DNA of 64,000 nt from Azospirillum picis (GTDB lineage Bacteria; Pseudomonadota; Alphaproteobacteria; Azospirillales; Azospirillaceae). Location: positions 124,001 to 188,000 of the forward strand of contig NZ_JAGINO010000002.1 of the NCBI RefSeq assembly GCF_017876115.1. Reading direction: 5' to 3'. The notes below the pieces were generated by a model, which searched no databases, had not been told where the DNA came from, and worked only from the letters and a program-made list of their open reading frames with translations. This document shows positions 42,445 through 50,381 of the stretch, piece after piece; the stretch's first letter is position 1; every line of letters starts with the position of its first letter. The position numbers were made by a program, and so were the translations under genes.

Positions 42445-43152
42445 TCATGGCTCCACCTCCCCGGCCGGCGCCGTGAATTTGTCCGTCTGGTTGCCCCAGG
42501 CGTCGAAGCCGGGCCAGGATTGGCGGGCGAACAGCTCGCACGCGGGGCCACTGGGGATCAGGCGACGCGCCATGGCGTATTGCTCGTCCGGCTTCCGGCT
42601 ATGCTCGCGCGTGGCAGCGTCCAGGGCGTCGCCACCGTCCAGCAGGACGCCCCGCTCCGACGTGCAGCCCGGCCCATAGGGCGGCTCGCCAATGGCCCAC
42701 AGGGTGACGTGCTCCGTCGAGACCCGGACGACATAGCCGGGGCCGAAGGCTACCGTGCCCTTGGGGGTGCGCTTCAGCCAGGGGAAGCCGGTCACGTACC
42801 GGAAGCCCCACGCCTGCCCCACCGCTATCGCCTGCGGCAGCATTGCCCAGGCCCCCCACAGCCACAGCAGACAGCCGCGCGGGTTGGCGAGCTGCTGCAC
42901 CGGTAGCGCCTCGATGTCGTCCAACGGCATGCAGTCGTAATGCGCCACCGGGTTCTTGGCCTCGCCCTTGGCGGAGCGGTTGTAGAAGCGCCATGGCGGG
43001 TCAGCCATGATGAGCCTATACGCGGCTGGGGCGAGGCTGCCCCAACGCCAGGACGCAGGCTTGCCCGACAGCGAGGACGCCCGCGAGGGAGCATCACCCC
43101 CAATCGGAGGCAGATCGAACAGGAGGGGCGCGGGGGAGGCTGGCTTGGTCAC
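42445..43152 (-). CDS. MT-A70 family DNA N6-adenine methyltransferase
   Basis: A 235-residue protein with the catalytic DPPW in RLIMADPPWRFYNRS, the helix GCLLWLWGAWAMLPQAIAVG, GFRYVTGFPWLKRTPKGTVA and HSRKPDEQYAMARRLI. This is the phage MT-A70 class that methylates adenine in DNA, probably to resist restriction. The start is a GTG overlapping the previous stop. Confidence 0.9.
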   Translation of the reverse strand: MTKPASPAPLLFDLPPIGGDAPSRASSLSGKPASWRWGSLAPAAYRLIMADPPWRFYNRSAKGEAKNPVAHYDCMPLDDIEALPVQQLANPRGCLLWLWGAWAMLPQAIAVGQAWGFRYVTGFPWLKRTPKGTVAFGPGYVVRVSTEHVTLWAIGEPPYGPGCTSERGVLLDGGDALDAATREHSRKPDEQYAMARRLIPSGPACELFARQSWPGFDAWGNQTDKFTAPAGEVEP

Positions 43153-43418
43153 GCGGCGACCCTCGTTCGGTCTTGGTCGAATTTGGCCGTCGCTCGCTCG
43201 GCCACGGCCACCCGCCGGGCGATGCCGGCGGCGAACAGCTCGCTATCGGCGATCAGCACGGCCAGCAGGTCGAAGGCATCCGACCACAGGGCGTTGCAGT
43301 CGCGGGCGCGGTCACGGTGCCCCAGCAGCCGGCGGCACCAGCGGTAGACGTCCGGCGCGCGGCGCGTGGTCGTGGTCATGTAGCGGAAGGCCAGCATGCG
43401 GGCGGCGGCATCATCCAT
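43149..43418 (-). CDS. Small hypothetical phage protein
   Basis: An 89-residue basic protein, MDDAAARMLAFRYMTTTTRR, with VYRWCRRLLGHRDRARDCNA and AFDLLAVLIADSELFAAGIA. It overlaps both flanking methyltransferase genes (8 and 4 bases), so it is co-translated with them. Function is unknown. Confidence 0.6.
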   Translation of the reverse strand: MDDAAARMLAFRYMTTTTRRAPDVYRWCRRLLGHRDRARDCNALWSDAFDLLAVLIADSELFAAGIARRVAVAERATAKFDQDRTRVAA

Positions 43419-44520
43419 GGCCGCCGCCCTGAAGTTCGGTCATGACCCACCGGACGGCCCGGACGAATTCCGCTCCAGCTTCCGCGTTGATCGCGTTCCC
43501 ATAGGCGCGCAGGCGTCCCACTCGGGCGGCAGCCCCATGAGCCAGCGGGAATGTGCCGGGTTCAACTGGCCGCCACCGCTGGTCTTCGCACCAGACCCAC
43601 TGTGCGTTGCCCCAGAAGCCGTTAACAGGGCCTGCCGCGGGAGCGACACGCCTTTGGAGCCGTACAGCTCCTCCGTAGTTTTCTGCGATCGATCCGACCG
43701 CCAATCCCTCGCCGCAGGCGTCGCCCAGGATGCTGCATGGTTCAGCGTGATGTTCTTGGTCGTGAACCCTGGCGCTGGATGGCGCAGCGCATCGTTTCCC
43801 GTTGGTGTCGGCCAACCGGCCAGCGAAGCAATGGTCTTCAGTTGCGAGTTCGGAGCGCCCGTGTCTCGACGGCACTTGTCCGGCCCGCCGGCTGCATCGG
43901 CCCTTGTTGGCGTTGGCCAGCTTCCCAGCGCCGAGTTGACTGCCTGGGGAAGCGATGTTCCGGACATCCCCGCTGTCAGCCGCCCACCCCGCCCGCCGTC
44001 CGATGCGGCTGGTGTGGGCCATGAAGAACAATCGCTGCCGGATGTTCGGCGCACCGACGCCCGCAGCGCAGAGATCAACCGCCCCAACGGTGTACGCCTC
44101 GCCTTCCAAGTCATCGTGAACAAGGTCGAGCCAGACCAGGCCGTCGTCCGACGCAAGCTGTTCGCCAAGGACATCGTCAGGGCCGCAGACGCGGATGAGG
44201 TGGTGCCAGAACGGCCATAGGTGCCGCTCATCAGCAAACCCATCGCCTGTGCCTGCCTGGGAGAAAGGTTGGCAAGGGCATGATCCGGTCCAAATGGGCC
44301 GGTCATCCGGCCATCCGGCGAGACGCAGGGCGCGGCTCCAGACCCCGATGCCGGCAAAGAAGTGGCATTGGGTGTATCCCGCCAAGTCAGCAGGTCTAAC
44401 GTCACGGATGTCCCTTTCGTCCACATCGCCGGGCGCTATCAGGCCGACGGCGATCAGGTTGCGCAGCCATGCCGCCGCATAGGCATCGCGTTCGTTGTAG
44501 TAGGCGCGCGCTTTACCCAT
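43411..44520 (-). CDS. DNA cytosine-5 methyltransferase (Dcm type)
   Basis: A 369-residue phage C5 methylase. Motif I lies in CHFFAGIGVWSRALRLAGWP, the catalytic Cys in TGSCPCQPFSQAG, the ENV-equivalent is VLGEQLASDDGLVWLDLV, and motif VIII is APNIRQRLFFMA. Motif X-like VGRLRAYGNAINAEAGAEFV closes the protein. The N-terminus ARAYYNERDAYAAAWLRNLI is the usual start of this phage subfamily. The middle part contains a second long open frame with recognisable motifs (separate entry). The start overlaps the Prim-Pol gene end. Confidence 0.92.
   Translation of the reverse strand: MGKARAYYNERDAYAAAWLRNLIAVGLIAPGDVDERDIRDVRPADLAGYTQCHFFAGIGVWSRALRLAGWPDDRPIWTGSCPCQPFSQAGTGDGFADERHLWPFWHHLIRVCGPDDVLGEQLASDDGLVWLDLVHDDLEGEAYTVGAVDLCAAGVGAPNIRQRLFFMAHTSRIGRRAGWAADSGDVRNIASPGSQLGAGKLANANKGRCSRRAGQVPSRHGRSELATEDHCFAGRLADTNGKRCAAPSSARVHDQEHHAEPCSILGDACGEGLAVGSIAENYGGAVRLQRRVAPAAGPVNGFWGNAQWVWCEDQRWRPVEPGTFPLAHGAAARVGRLRAYGNAINAEAGAEFVRAVRWVMTELQGGGHG
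43440..44426 (-). CDS. Possible second protein in the +1 frame of the cytosine methylase gene
   Basis: A 328-codon frame, +1 to the Dcm frame and wholly inside it. It carries three tryptophan-proline blocks (SWPTPAASD, SWPTPTRAD, GWPTPTGND), ANLSPRQAQAMGLLMSGTYG, TSSASAALTMSLANSL and the ending LNPAHSRWLMGLPPEWDACA. From memory, proteins with these motifs recur in phage genomes, so it may not be a chance shadow. It could be a true overprinted gene, or those annotations could all be the same overlapping frame. No ribosome site was identified. Confidence 0.35.
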   Translation of the reverse strand: MWTKGTSVTLDLLTWRDTPNATSLPASGSGAAPCVSPDGRMTGPFGPDHALANLSPRQAQAMGLLMSGTYGRSGTTSSASAALTMSLANSLRRTTAWSGSTLFTMTWKARRTPLGRLISALRASVRRTSGSDCSSWPTPAASDGGRGGRLTAGMSGTSLPQAVNSALGSWPTPTRADAAGGPDKCRRDTGAPNSQLKTIASLAGWPTPTGNDALRHPAPGFTTKNITLNHAASWATPAARDWRSDRSQKTTEELYGSKGVSLPRQALLTASGATHSGSGAKTSGGGQLNPAHSRWLMGLPPEWDACAPMGTRSTRKLERNSSGPSGGS

Positions 44521-46219
44521 GCCCGCCCCCATTCCGCGCCCGCCGGGTGAAGCGCACGGTCACCCGGCGATCACCGCCCAGCGACATCGCCACCCTGGCC
44601 CGCAGCTCGTCCGACGCGGCATCCGCGCCGATCACGATCACGTCCCGCACCGTCTCCGGCAGTGCCAGATGCAGCAGAGCCGACACCGGCCCGCCGACCC
44701 ACACCGGCACGCCTGGATAGGCGGCGCGGGTCTGAAGCCCGATCACGGCCCCGGTGGCGACGTGCAGCCGCTCCCCCGACAGCTTGCCCAGGCGCACCGC
44801 CGCACCCTGCCAAGCCCCGATTAGGCGGCGGGACGGCAGCACCTCGCCCGTGCTGGGATCGGCGATCGTCGCCATGCGGCCATCCGGCGACAGGAAGGTC
44901 GCCAGCACGGCGCGCACCTCCGGCTTGCCGTCCCGGTCCGGCCACCGCGCCATCCCCGCCAGCAGGGCGGGCCATCGGCCGATGCACACCGGCTCCGCCC
45001 CGTCCGGGGCATGCAGATAGTCTACCTCGCCGAAGCCGAACCACGGCCCCGCGGTCGACGGGTCCACGCCGTTGGCAGCAAGGAAGGCGGCGGCGGGGGT
45101 GTCGACCAGCGATGCGGCGCGGGCATTCCACACCGCCCGGCCGGCGGCCATCTGAACGCCCAGCGTGGCGGCGGAGGGGGCATCGCTACGGCGGCGACGC
45201 TGGGGCTGATAGCGTCGCTGCTGTTGGGCCGGAGGCTCCGGCACCTCGCGCGGGTGCTGCCGGCCCGCCTCGATGCCGCCGGCAATGATCTTCTCCAGAT
45301 GGTCCGGCTTCCACGGCCCCTTCCGCGGGTCATGGCTCCACCCCAGCGCCGCAGCCATCAGGTGCTGCGCGACAAGGTCTTCCGGCAGGGCATTGGTGGC
45401 GACCAGCCCGCCCAGTTTGAAGGCGGCTTCGTTCAGCGCGTTGTTCTGGTTGCCGGGGCCGGTCTGGCGAACCCGCTTCACCTCGTCATCCAGGGCCGCG
45501 CGGGCATAGGCGGAGATACGTTCGGTCTTGGTCGAAGGAGTGCGGACGGCCTTCGGCACCGGCTGACCGATGCGCTTGGCGAGGAAGGCCGGCAGCTCGC
45601 GGCCGTCGAGGCGCAGGCGCAACCAGTCGAGGTCTTCCGGCTCTCCCATCAGCAGCCGAATCATCCACTCCGGGGCCGGAGCGATGGGCGTGACGTCGGG
45701 ACTGCCGATCCAGTCATACCGCCCACCGTTCGGGTGGATGGAAGGCGCGGCGAGGATGTAACCGCCGGTCGATCGGGTGTCGAGGCCGGGGCCCAGACGC
45801 GACCGCGCGCTGTTCTTGACCGGGCGGCCCGGCCAGCGGAACAGCCAATGCCGGCCGCCGCTGGGGGTGTTCTGCCCCAGCGTCTCCGGCAGCGGCTCCC
45901 CGAACAGCTCCTCAAGGATCTGCAGCGTCTCGAAGCCGTTTTCCGCCGGCTTGTCGCCCACCGCTTCTTTGATGTCGGCGTCCATCACCCACCAGCCGGA
46001 CTGTTCCCCGGCTGCCAGACCGACATTCGCCCGCGGCCAGCGGGTCCAATACTGCTTCACCCAATAAGGGGAGGTCTTGGCGTCGAGCACGCCGTGCTCG
46101 AAGAAGTCCTTTTCCTTGTACGGCAGCTTGTCCCCGGCCACGCACGGGAACACCGCCCAGCCGCGGGCGGCATAGGCCGCCGCCGCCTCGAACAGTTCCG
46201 GTCCGGCAACTTCGGTCAT
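44513..46219 (-). CDS. Bifunctional DNA primase/polymerase (Prim-Pol) protein
   Basis: The 568-residue protein has an N-terminal Prim-Pol domain (AAAYAARGWAVFPCVAGDKL, VGLAAGEQSGWWVMDADIKE with the metal-binding DAD, then TPSGGRHWLFRW). A middle helical domain follows (ISAYARAALDDEVKRVRQTG, GNQNNALNEAAFKLGGLVA) and a C-terminal Toprim_3-like half (LVDTPAAAFLAANGVDPSTA, VRDVIVIGADAASDE). It should make primers for phage replication together with the D5-type helicase encoded further along the operon. Confidence 0.88.
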   Translation of the reverse strand: MTEVAGPELFEAAAAYAARGWAVFPCVAGDKLPYKEKDFFEHGVLDAKTSPYWVKQYWTRWPRANVGLAAGEQSGWWVMDADIKEAVGDKPAENGFETLQILEELFGEPLPETLGQNTPSGGRHWLFRWPGRPVKNSARSRLGPGLDTRSTGGYILAAPSIHPNGGRYDWIGSPDVTPIAPAPEWMIRLLMGEPEDLDWLRLRLDGRELPAFLAKRIGQPVPKAVRTPSTKTERISAYARAALDDEVKRVRQTGPGNQNNALNEAAFKLGGLVATNALPEDLVAQHLMAAALGWSHDPRKGPWKPDHLEKIIAGGIEAGRQHPREVPEPPAQQQRRYQPQRRRRSDAPSAATLGVQMAAGRAVWNARAASLVDTPAAAFLAANGVDPSTAGPWFGFGEVDYLHAPDGAEPVCIGRWPALLAGMARWPDRDGKPEVRAVLATFLSPDGRMATIADPSTGEVLPSRRLIGAWQGAAVRLGKLSGERLHVATGAVIGLQTRAAYPGVPVWVGGPVSALLHLALPETVRDVIVIGADAASDELRARVAMSLGGDRRVTVRFTRRARNGGGHG

Positions 46220-46602
46220 GGCCGAACCTCCCCGGACGTCAGATCGTGGACATGCGCCCAGAGGCAGGCATCAGCGATGGATAGGGCCAGCGACCACAGG
46301 CGTTCCGAGGCATAGCCCTGCCCGCCCCGGCTGATGGCCGCCCGCCGGTCGCTGGTCTCCAGGCGGAAGCCGGCGGGCATGAGCACCAGCGCGGTCCCCA
46401 CCAGCGTGATGGGCATCAGCCGGCCGGCGGCAACGTCGCTGATCTGCCGGCGCAAGCCCAGGTGCTGGTGAGTGTCGACGGTGATGCGGCGGCCGGCCCG
46501 CAGGCTCAAGATGGCGGTGTGCAGCACCTCGCATTCGGCCGCGATGCTGGTAGCGTCCTGGGCCAGCCGCCGCAGGTCGCCGAGATAGCTGGCGGTGGTC
46601 AT
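46216..46602 (-). CDS. Hypothetical early phage protein
   Basis: A 128-residue protein, MTTASYLGDLRRLAQDATSI, with LHTAILSLRAGRRITVDTHQ and LMPITLVGTALVLMPAGFRL. The start overlaps the upstream stop as ATGA and the end overlaps the Prim-Pol start. No family is recognised. Confidence 0.6.
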   Translation of the reverse strand: MTTASYLGDLRRLAQDATSIAAECEVLHTAILSLRAGRRITVDTHQHLGLRRQISDVAAGRLMPITLVGTALVLMPAGFRLETSDRRAAISRGGQGYASERLWSLALSIADACLWAHVHDLTSGEVRP

Positions 46603-47021
46603 GGCCGTGGCTCCCAACGGATCAGGACGCCGCGGAACTCCAGCAGGCCCGGATGGGCATCAGCCCAGAAGCCGCAGAGGTCAGCCCAGTTGCTGAAGCC
46701 GTCATAGTGGGCGAACTCGTTCAGACCGGGCGTGTCGGTGATGATCTGCGCAAGGCCGCCATCCTCTCCGCCGACGATCACCGAAGGCTGGCGGCCAAGA
46801 ATGAGGGTGACGGGGACGCAGGCGGTGCAGATCGCGCGGCCCAGTAGGCGACAGGACAGGGTCCGCATGCCGACATAGAGCTGAAGCTCTTCACCCGGCC
46901 GGGCATGGCGCTTGCGCGGCGCCCGGATGGTCTGGCGCTTCATCCCCGGCAGCAGCGGGCCGGGTTCCAGGCCGGCGACGATGCGGTCGGCGAACCGCTT
47001 GTTGAAGCTGTAGGCGACCAT
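46599..47021 (-). CDS. ASCH domain-like phage protein
   Basis: A 140-residue protein, MVAYSFNKRFADRIVAGLEP, with KRQTIRAPRKRHARPGEELQ and LYVGMRTLSCRLLG. The 'F....A..I..G.K.QTIR......PG..L.LY.G..' pattern is the phage ASCH-like fold, a PUA relative thought to bind RNA or modified nucleotides. It is coupled to the radical-SAM-like gene by TAATG. Confidence 0.75.
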   Translation of the reverse strand: MVAYSFNKRFADRIVAGLEPGPLLPGMKRQTIRAPRKRHARPGEELQLYVGMRTLSCRLLGRAICTACVPVTLILGRQPSVIVGGEDGGLAQIITDTPGLNEFAHYDGFSNWADLCGFWADAHPGLLEFRGVLIRWEPRP

Positions 47022-48211
47022 TACGCCACCTCCGGGACTTCGTCCCAGGTCCGGCCATCCAGCAGACGGCCGGCGGCCTTCTTGCCGAGACGCTCCATCA
47101 GCCGGACAGGAAGGCCCTCGGGAACGTCGGTGAAGTGGGCGAAGCTGCGCCCATCCATGGCAACGAACACCGGCTTGACCGCGCCCAGGTCGGCCGGGTT
47201 GATCGTGTTGGAGAACTCGTCGTCGGTCTCGATCACCTCGACCGCGGGGCTTCCGGTGTCAAACTCGCGAAACTCGCCATGTTGCTTGAACAGGAACGGC
47301 ACGCCCGCCTTGGCGCACTGGTCGCGAAGCGTCCGGACCCAATCCGGATGGCTGGGCCGGGCGCGGGGACCACTCTCGCCGCCGCAGATCACCCAATCCA
47401 AGGCAGAGACCCCTTCGGCAGGGCCAAACACCGGATCGACAACAGCGATATTACCGGTCAGGGCATTCAGCACCTTGACCGTTCCGCCGTTCACACCGTT
47501 GTAGCTGAACGGAATATCGGTCAGGTCCAGCGCCCCCCGCAGCGGCTCGCATGAGAGGAAGCGCCCGGCAGATGGCGTTCGCGAAAGGTGCGGAACGCGT
47601 TCGATCGCTGCCGACTGATCCTCGACGGTCGCACCGGTCCAGACGTTCGGGAGCGGCCAATCAGGCAGGCGATCCTTGGTGCCTTCGTCCAGCACCTTCA
47701 GCGACAAGTGCAGATCGCCAGCCCGTGTAGATTGGCTGCCAAGCCTGTAGAGGCACCTGTTGATCCGATACGGCGTTTCCACCGAGGCCAAATAATGCCG
47801 CATCCGATCCGGCCGCTTGGTCAGCAGCAGGAAATGGTGATGCCGGCACAGCGCCATCATGGCATAGACCTGATCGATCCAGTCTTGTTCGACGCTGCCG
47901 TGGAACAAGTCCGACATGTCGCAGACGAAATACACACGGCTGCGCTTGGCATTGATCGGCGTATTCAGCACCTCCGGCACCCAGCGGAGGGTGCCGTTGA
48001 AGCGGGGCGTTCCGGCGGGGTCCAGATTGGTCAAGCCCGCATAGACGCCGTTCCCCTTGTGGCCGAAGCGATGGGCGATGCTGGCCGCATAGCAGTTCCG
48101 GCAGGCTTCGCTGAGACGGCTGCACCCCCGGATCGGGTTGAGGCTGGCCGGGATGGCGTTGATCTGCCGCGCGAGCGCGACCACCCATTCGATGGTGCAA
48201 TGGTCTCCCAT
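47021..48211 (-). CDS. Gp37/Gp68-type (DUF5131) phage protein, radical SAM-like
   Basis: A 396-residue protein of the Gp37Gp68 family. The segment NPIRGCSRLSEACRNCYAAS gives a C-x6-C-x2-C cluster of the kind that could bind 4Fe-4S, followed by RVYFVCDMSDLFHGSVEQDW, HHHFLLLTKRPDRM, VWTGATVEDQS and VICGGESGPRARPSHPDWVR. The family is widespread in phages and is usually regarded as radical SAM-like. Its substrate is unknown. An upstream extension in the open frame is unlikely. Confidence 0.88.
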   Translation of the reverse strand: MGDHCTIEWVVALARQINAIPASLNPIRGCSRLSEACRNCYAASIAHRFGHKGNGVYAGLTNLDPAGTPRFNGTLRWVPEVLNTPINAKRSRVYFVCDMSDLFHGSVEQDWIDQVYAMMALCRHHHFLLLTKRPDRMRHYLASVETPYRINRCLYRLGSQSTRAGDLHLSLKVLDEGTKDRLPDWPLPNVWTGATVEDQSAAIERVPHLSRTPSAGRFLSCEPLRGALDLTDIPFSYNGVNGGTVKVLNALTGNIAVVDPVFGPAEGVSALDWVICGGESGPRARPSHPDWVRTLRDQCAKAGVPFLFKQHGEFREFDTGSPAVEVIETDDEFSNTINPADLGAVKPVFVAMDGRSFAHFTDVPEGLPVRLMERLGKKAAGRLLDGRTWDEVPEVA

Positions 48212-48215
48212 GGCG

Positions 48216-48782
48216 TCAGCCCTCCGCCCGCTCGCCAGCCCGTAGGCGGGTGGCGATACCGGCCGCGCCCAGCGCCGAACCGCGCACCGCATCCCGGACG
48301 CGGCTCGCCGGCTTCCACCACCGGTTCTCCCAGGGCCACAGGTCGCAGGGGGCGCCCGCGGGGAAGTCGGCGCGCTCTTTGTCCGACGTCCCCGCGTTCA
48401 GCAGGTAGCAGCCGCCGGCCATCTCCAAGTCGCCCGGATCGTGGGCACCGTCATGCGCGGCGGTAAAACCCTCGCCCACCCTTTGCCGCGCCAGCTCCAG
48501 CGCGATCAGGCGCAGGGCGTCCCTGTCCGCTTGGTCCAGACCGGACGGCAGTTCCAGCGCGAAGACGATTCCCCGCACCCAGGTGATGCCTGCATCGTCG
48601 AGGGTGACGGTCAGCCCCTCCTTCCGCAGCAGCCGGGCGAACTTCTTGCGTTGCACCGGCTGCACGCCGTGCCCGGCGCAGAACCGGGTATAGTCGCCGT
48701 ACAGGTGGCTGACGCGGACATGCACAGAGGCTTCGCGTCCCTCGCATGCACTGCGGAGGAACGCGTTCAACGTGGCGGACAT
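48216..48782 (-). CDS. Phage protein with D5-type C-terminal domain
   Basis: A 188-residue protein. The first 70 residues (MSATLNAFLRSACEGREASV, LYGDYTRFCAGHGVQPVQRK, KFARLLRKEGLTV) match in pattern the C-terminal domain of the D5-type helicase encoded in the same prophage. The second half has AAHDGAHDPGDLEMAGGCYL and WPWENRWWKPASRVRDAVRG, seen in other phage early proteins. It may bind DNA or regulate replication. Confidence 0.7.
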   Translation of the reverse strand: MSATLNAFLRSACEGREASVHVRVSHLYGDYTRFCAGHGVQPVQRKKFARLLRKEGLTVTLDDAGITWVRGIVFALELPSGLDQADRDALRLIALELARQRVGEGFTAAHDGAHDPGDLEMAGGCYLLNAGTSDKERADFPAGAPCDLWPWENRWWKPASRVRDAVRGSALGAAGIATRLRAGERAEG

Positions 48783-48786
48783 GGGG

Positions 48787-49137
48787 TCAATCCTCCAGGG
48801 CTTGGGCCGTTCTCGCGGCGTGGGTGGCGGCGGCGCGGGGCGGCATCTGGTCGCCCGGCACGGCCGGCGGATGGGGGCGACGGCCGGCAGACCCGCCGTC
48901 GCAGAAAGGAGCGTTGAAGACGGTCAGGGCAGCGGTCAGCGCCCGGTTGTCGAGGTCGCCGGCAAGCCATGCCCGTGCGACCTGGGACAGCCCGCGCGCG
49001 GCGCTGGGACGGTCGGGAACGGCGAAGATGGCTTCGGCCAGGGCCGCCCGGTCATCCTCATGCGGCTTGCCGACCAGCACCCGGCCGCAGGCCAGCGACA
49101 GGGCGATGCCGGGGTCGAGGTCACGCGGGCCGGTCAT
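48787..49137 (-). CDS. Hypothetical early phage protein
   Basis: A 116-residue protein, MTGPRDLDPGIALSLACGRV, with RALTAALTVFNAPFCDGGSA and a Pro/Ala-rich C-terminus. It is closely spaced with its neighbours. No family is recognised. Confidence 0.6.
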   Translation of the reverse strand: MTGPRDLDPGIALSLACGRVLVGKPHEDDRAALAEAIFAVPDRPSAARGLSQVARAWLAGDLDNRALTAALTVFNAPFCDGGSAGRRPHPPAVPGDQMPPRAAATHAARTAQALED

Positions 49138-49139
49138 GG

Positions 49140-49382
49140 CTACAGCCCTCCGCGGTCGACGGTGGGCATCGCCGCGATCAGCGGATCGGTCTCGGTCCAG
49201 CCGGCCGCCCAGCCCCAGCCGCTGATGGTGTCGGGCAGGTACGGGTTCTCCGTCGCCAGCTCGCCCGCAATCCGGGCGGTGGCACCCTCGCCCCAGGCAG
49301 CGAGGAATCGCGCATCAGCGGGATGATCCATCCGGCCGGACAGCACCAGGGCACAACCACGGTTGGTCAGTAGCGCAGTCAT
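49140..49382 (-). CDS. Small phage protein (Rmf/CrpP-like motif?)
   Basis: An 80-residue protein with ADARFLAAWGEGATARIAGE and NPYLPDTISGWGWAAGWTET. The N-P-Y ... W..GW pattern resembles small phage proteins related to Rmf/CrpP. The resemblance is short and unproven. It starts on a TGATG overlap with the CII-like gene. Confidence 0.6.
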   Translation of the reverse strand: MTALLTNRGCALVLSGRMDHPADARFLAAWGEGATARIAGELATENPYLPDTISGWGWAAGWTETDPLIAAMPTVDRGGL

Positions 49383-49873
49383 CACGCCACCTCGACAGGC
49401 CGGAGCGCCGGCAGGCATGAGGTGACGTCCGTCTCCAGCGCCAGAAGGACGCTGCGCAGGTCGCCCAACTCGCGCAGGATTTCCCGCGCCTCCTCTGGGG
49501 TGATCTGCCGCCCGCCGTCACCAGTCGGACAGCGGGCGCGGCGCAGCTCTTCGGCAAGGTCACCCATCTCCGCCATCGCGTCGGCGAGACGGGCCATGGG
49601 GTCGCCGGGCACGGTGGCGGCGGCATGGGCGCGGCGCAGCTCCGCCTTGTAGGCGGTCAGGATCGCGGGATGCTCGCCCCGCACCACAAGCGCGCGATCC
49701 AGCTTCAGGGCCTGGATCAGCGGGATCTTGTGGGCATCGTCGTCGGGGTCCGACCACATGCGCACCAGCCGGGCGCTTTTCCCGGTGATTTCCTCGACCC
49801 CAGCATCGCCCAGGCAGGCATGGGCAAGAAATACGCCGTCCTCCAAGGACAGCGGATCACGGCGCTTTGTCAT
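49382..49873 (-). CDS. Phage regulatory CII-like protein
   Basis: A 163-residue protein with GVEEITGKSARLVRMWSDPD followed by KIPLIQALKLDRALVVRGEH, a helix-turn-helix pattern like phage regulatory protein CII (CP76-type), then a helical C-terminus (PEEAREILRELGDLRSVLLA). It lies in the early leftward operon near the Cro-like gene, where a CII activator would be expected. Confidence 0.72.
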   Translation of the reverse strand: MTKRRDPLSLEDGVFLAHACLGDAGVEEITGKSARLVRMWSDPDDDAHKIPLIQALKLDRALVVRGEHPAILTAYKAELRRAHAAATVPGDPMARLADAMAEMGDLAEELRRARCPTGDGGRQITPEEAREILRELGDLRSVLLALETDVTSCLPALRPVEVA

Positions 49874-50048
49874 TGTCCGACACTCTCTCTTGGATTGAAC
49901 AGGACGGCAATTATTCTCGCATTCATATTACAGCCATGCCCGAAGACCCTCAGCAGACGAAGTGCCGACACCCATGGCAGCCAGCCTCCCAGCCCGGAAC
50001 GAGTTGGTTGCTGCGGCACGCACCGGCCGCCAGTTGCAATTATTCCAG

Positions 50049-50288
50049 TCATGCGGCGACTGCCTTCCGACCGGCCATCGCCGGTGGCGGCTCGAAGAAC
50101 CACGCGTCGTCCCAGGGTAAACCGGCCTCCTTCACGCGGGTCCGGATGCGGGTCATCTCGCTCAGCGACGGTTCTGCTTCATCACGCTCCCATCGGCTTA
50201 CGGTGGCTTGGGTGGTTCCAGCCGCTCGCGCCAATTCGGCCTGCGTGAGCTGGAGAATTTCGCATCGGATGCGGCGGATGGCGTTCAT
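50049..50288 (-). CDS. Cro-like XRE repressor
   Basis: A 79-residue protein whose first 55 residues form a Cro/CI-type HTH (LQLTQAELARAAGTTQATVS, RWERDEAEPSLSEM). It is divergent from the CI-like gene, with operators between them. It probably favours the lytic switch by shutting off CI. Confidence 0.85.
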   Translation of the reverse strand: MNAIRRIRCEILQLTQAELARAAGTTQATVSRWERDEAEPSLSEMTRIRTRVKEAGLPWDDAWFFEPPPAMAGRKAVAA

Positions 50289-50298
50289 GAGCCGCGAC

Positions 50299-50316
50299 TA
50301 TATGCACATACGTATA
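50299..50316. promoter_or_regulatory. Candidate CI/Cro operator 1
   Basis: The 18-base word TATATGCACATACGTATA lies 11 bases upstream of the Cro-like start. A near copy (16 of 18) occurs in reverse at 51229-51246, and the core contains the palindrome ATACGTAT. Confidence 0.5.
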
Positions 50317-50352
50317 AAGGGGCAAGGGGTTATCCCAATGATTATGCCACCT

Positions 50353-50372
50353 CGTATTTGCCATGTGATACG
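50353..50372. promoter_or_regulatory. Candidate CI/Cro operator 2
   Basis: CGTAT and ATACG form a 5-base inverted repeat separated by ten bases, just upstream of the CI-like start. It shares the GTAT/ATAC half-sites of operator 1. Confidence 0.4.
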
Positions 50373-50381
50373 CAAGCGAAT

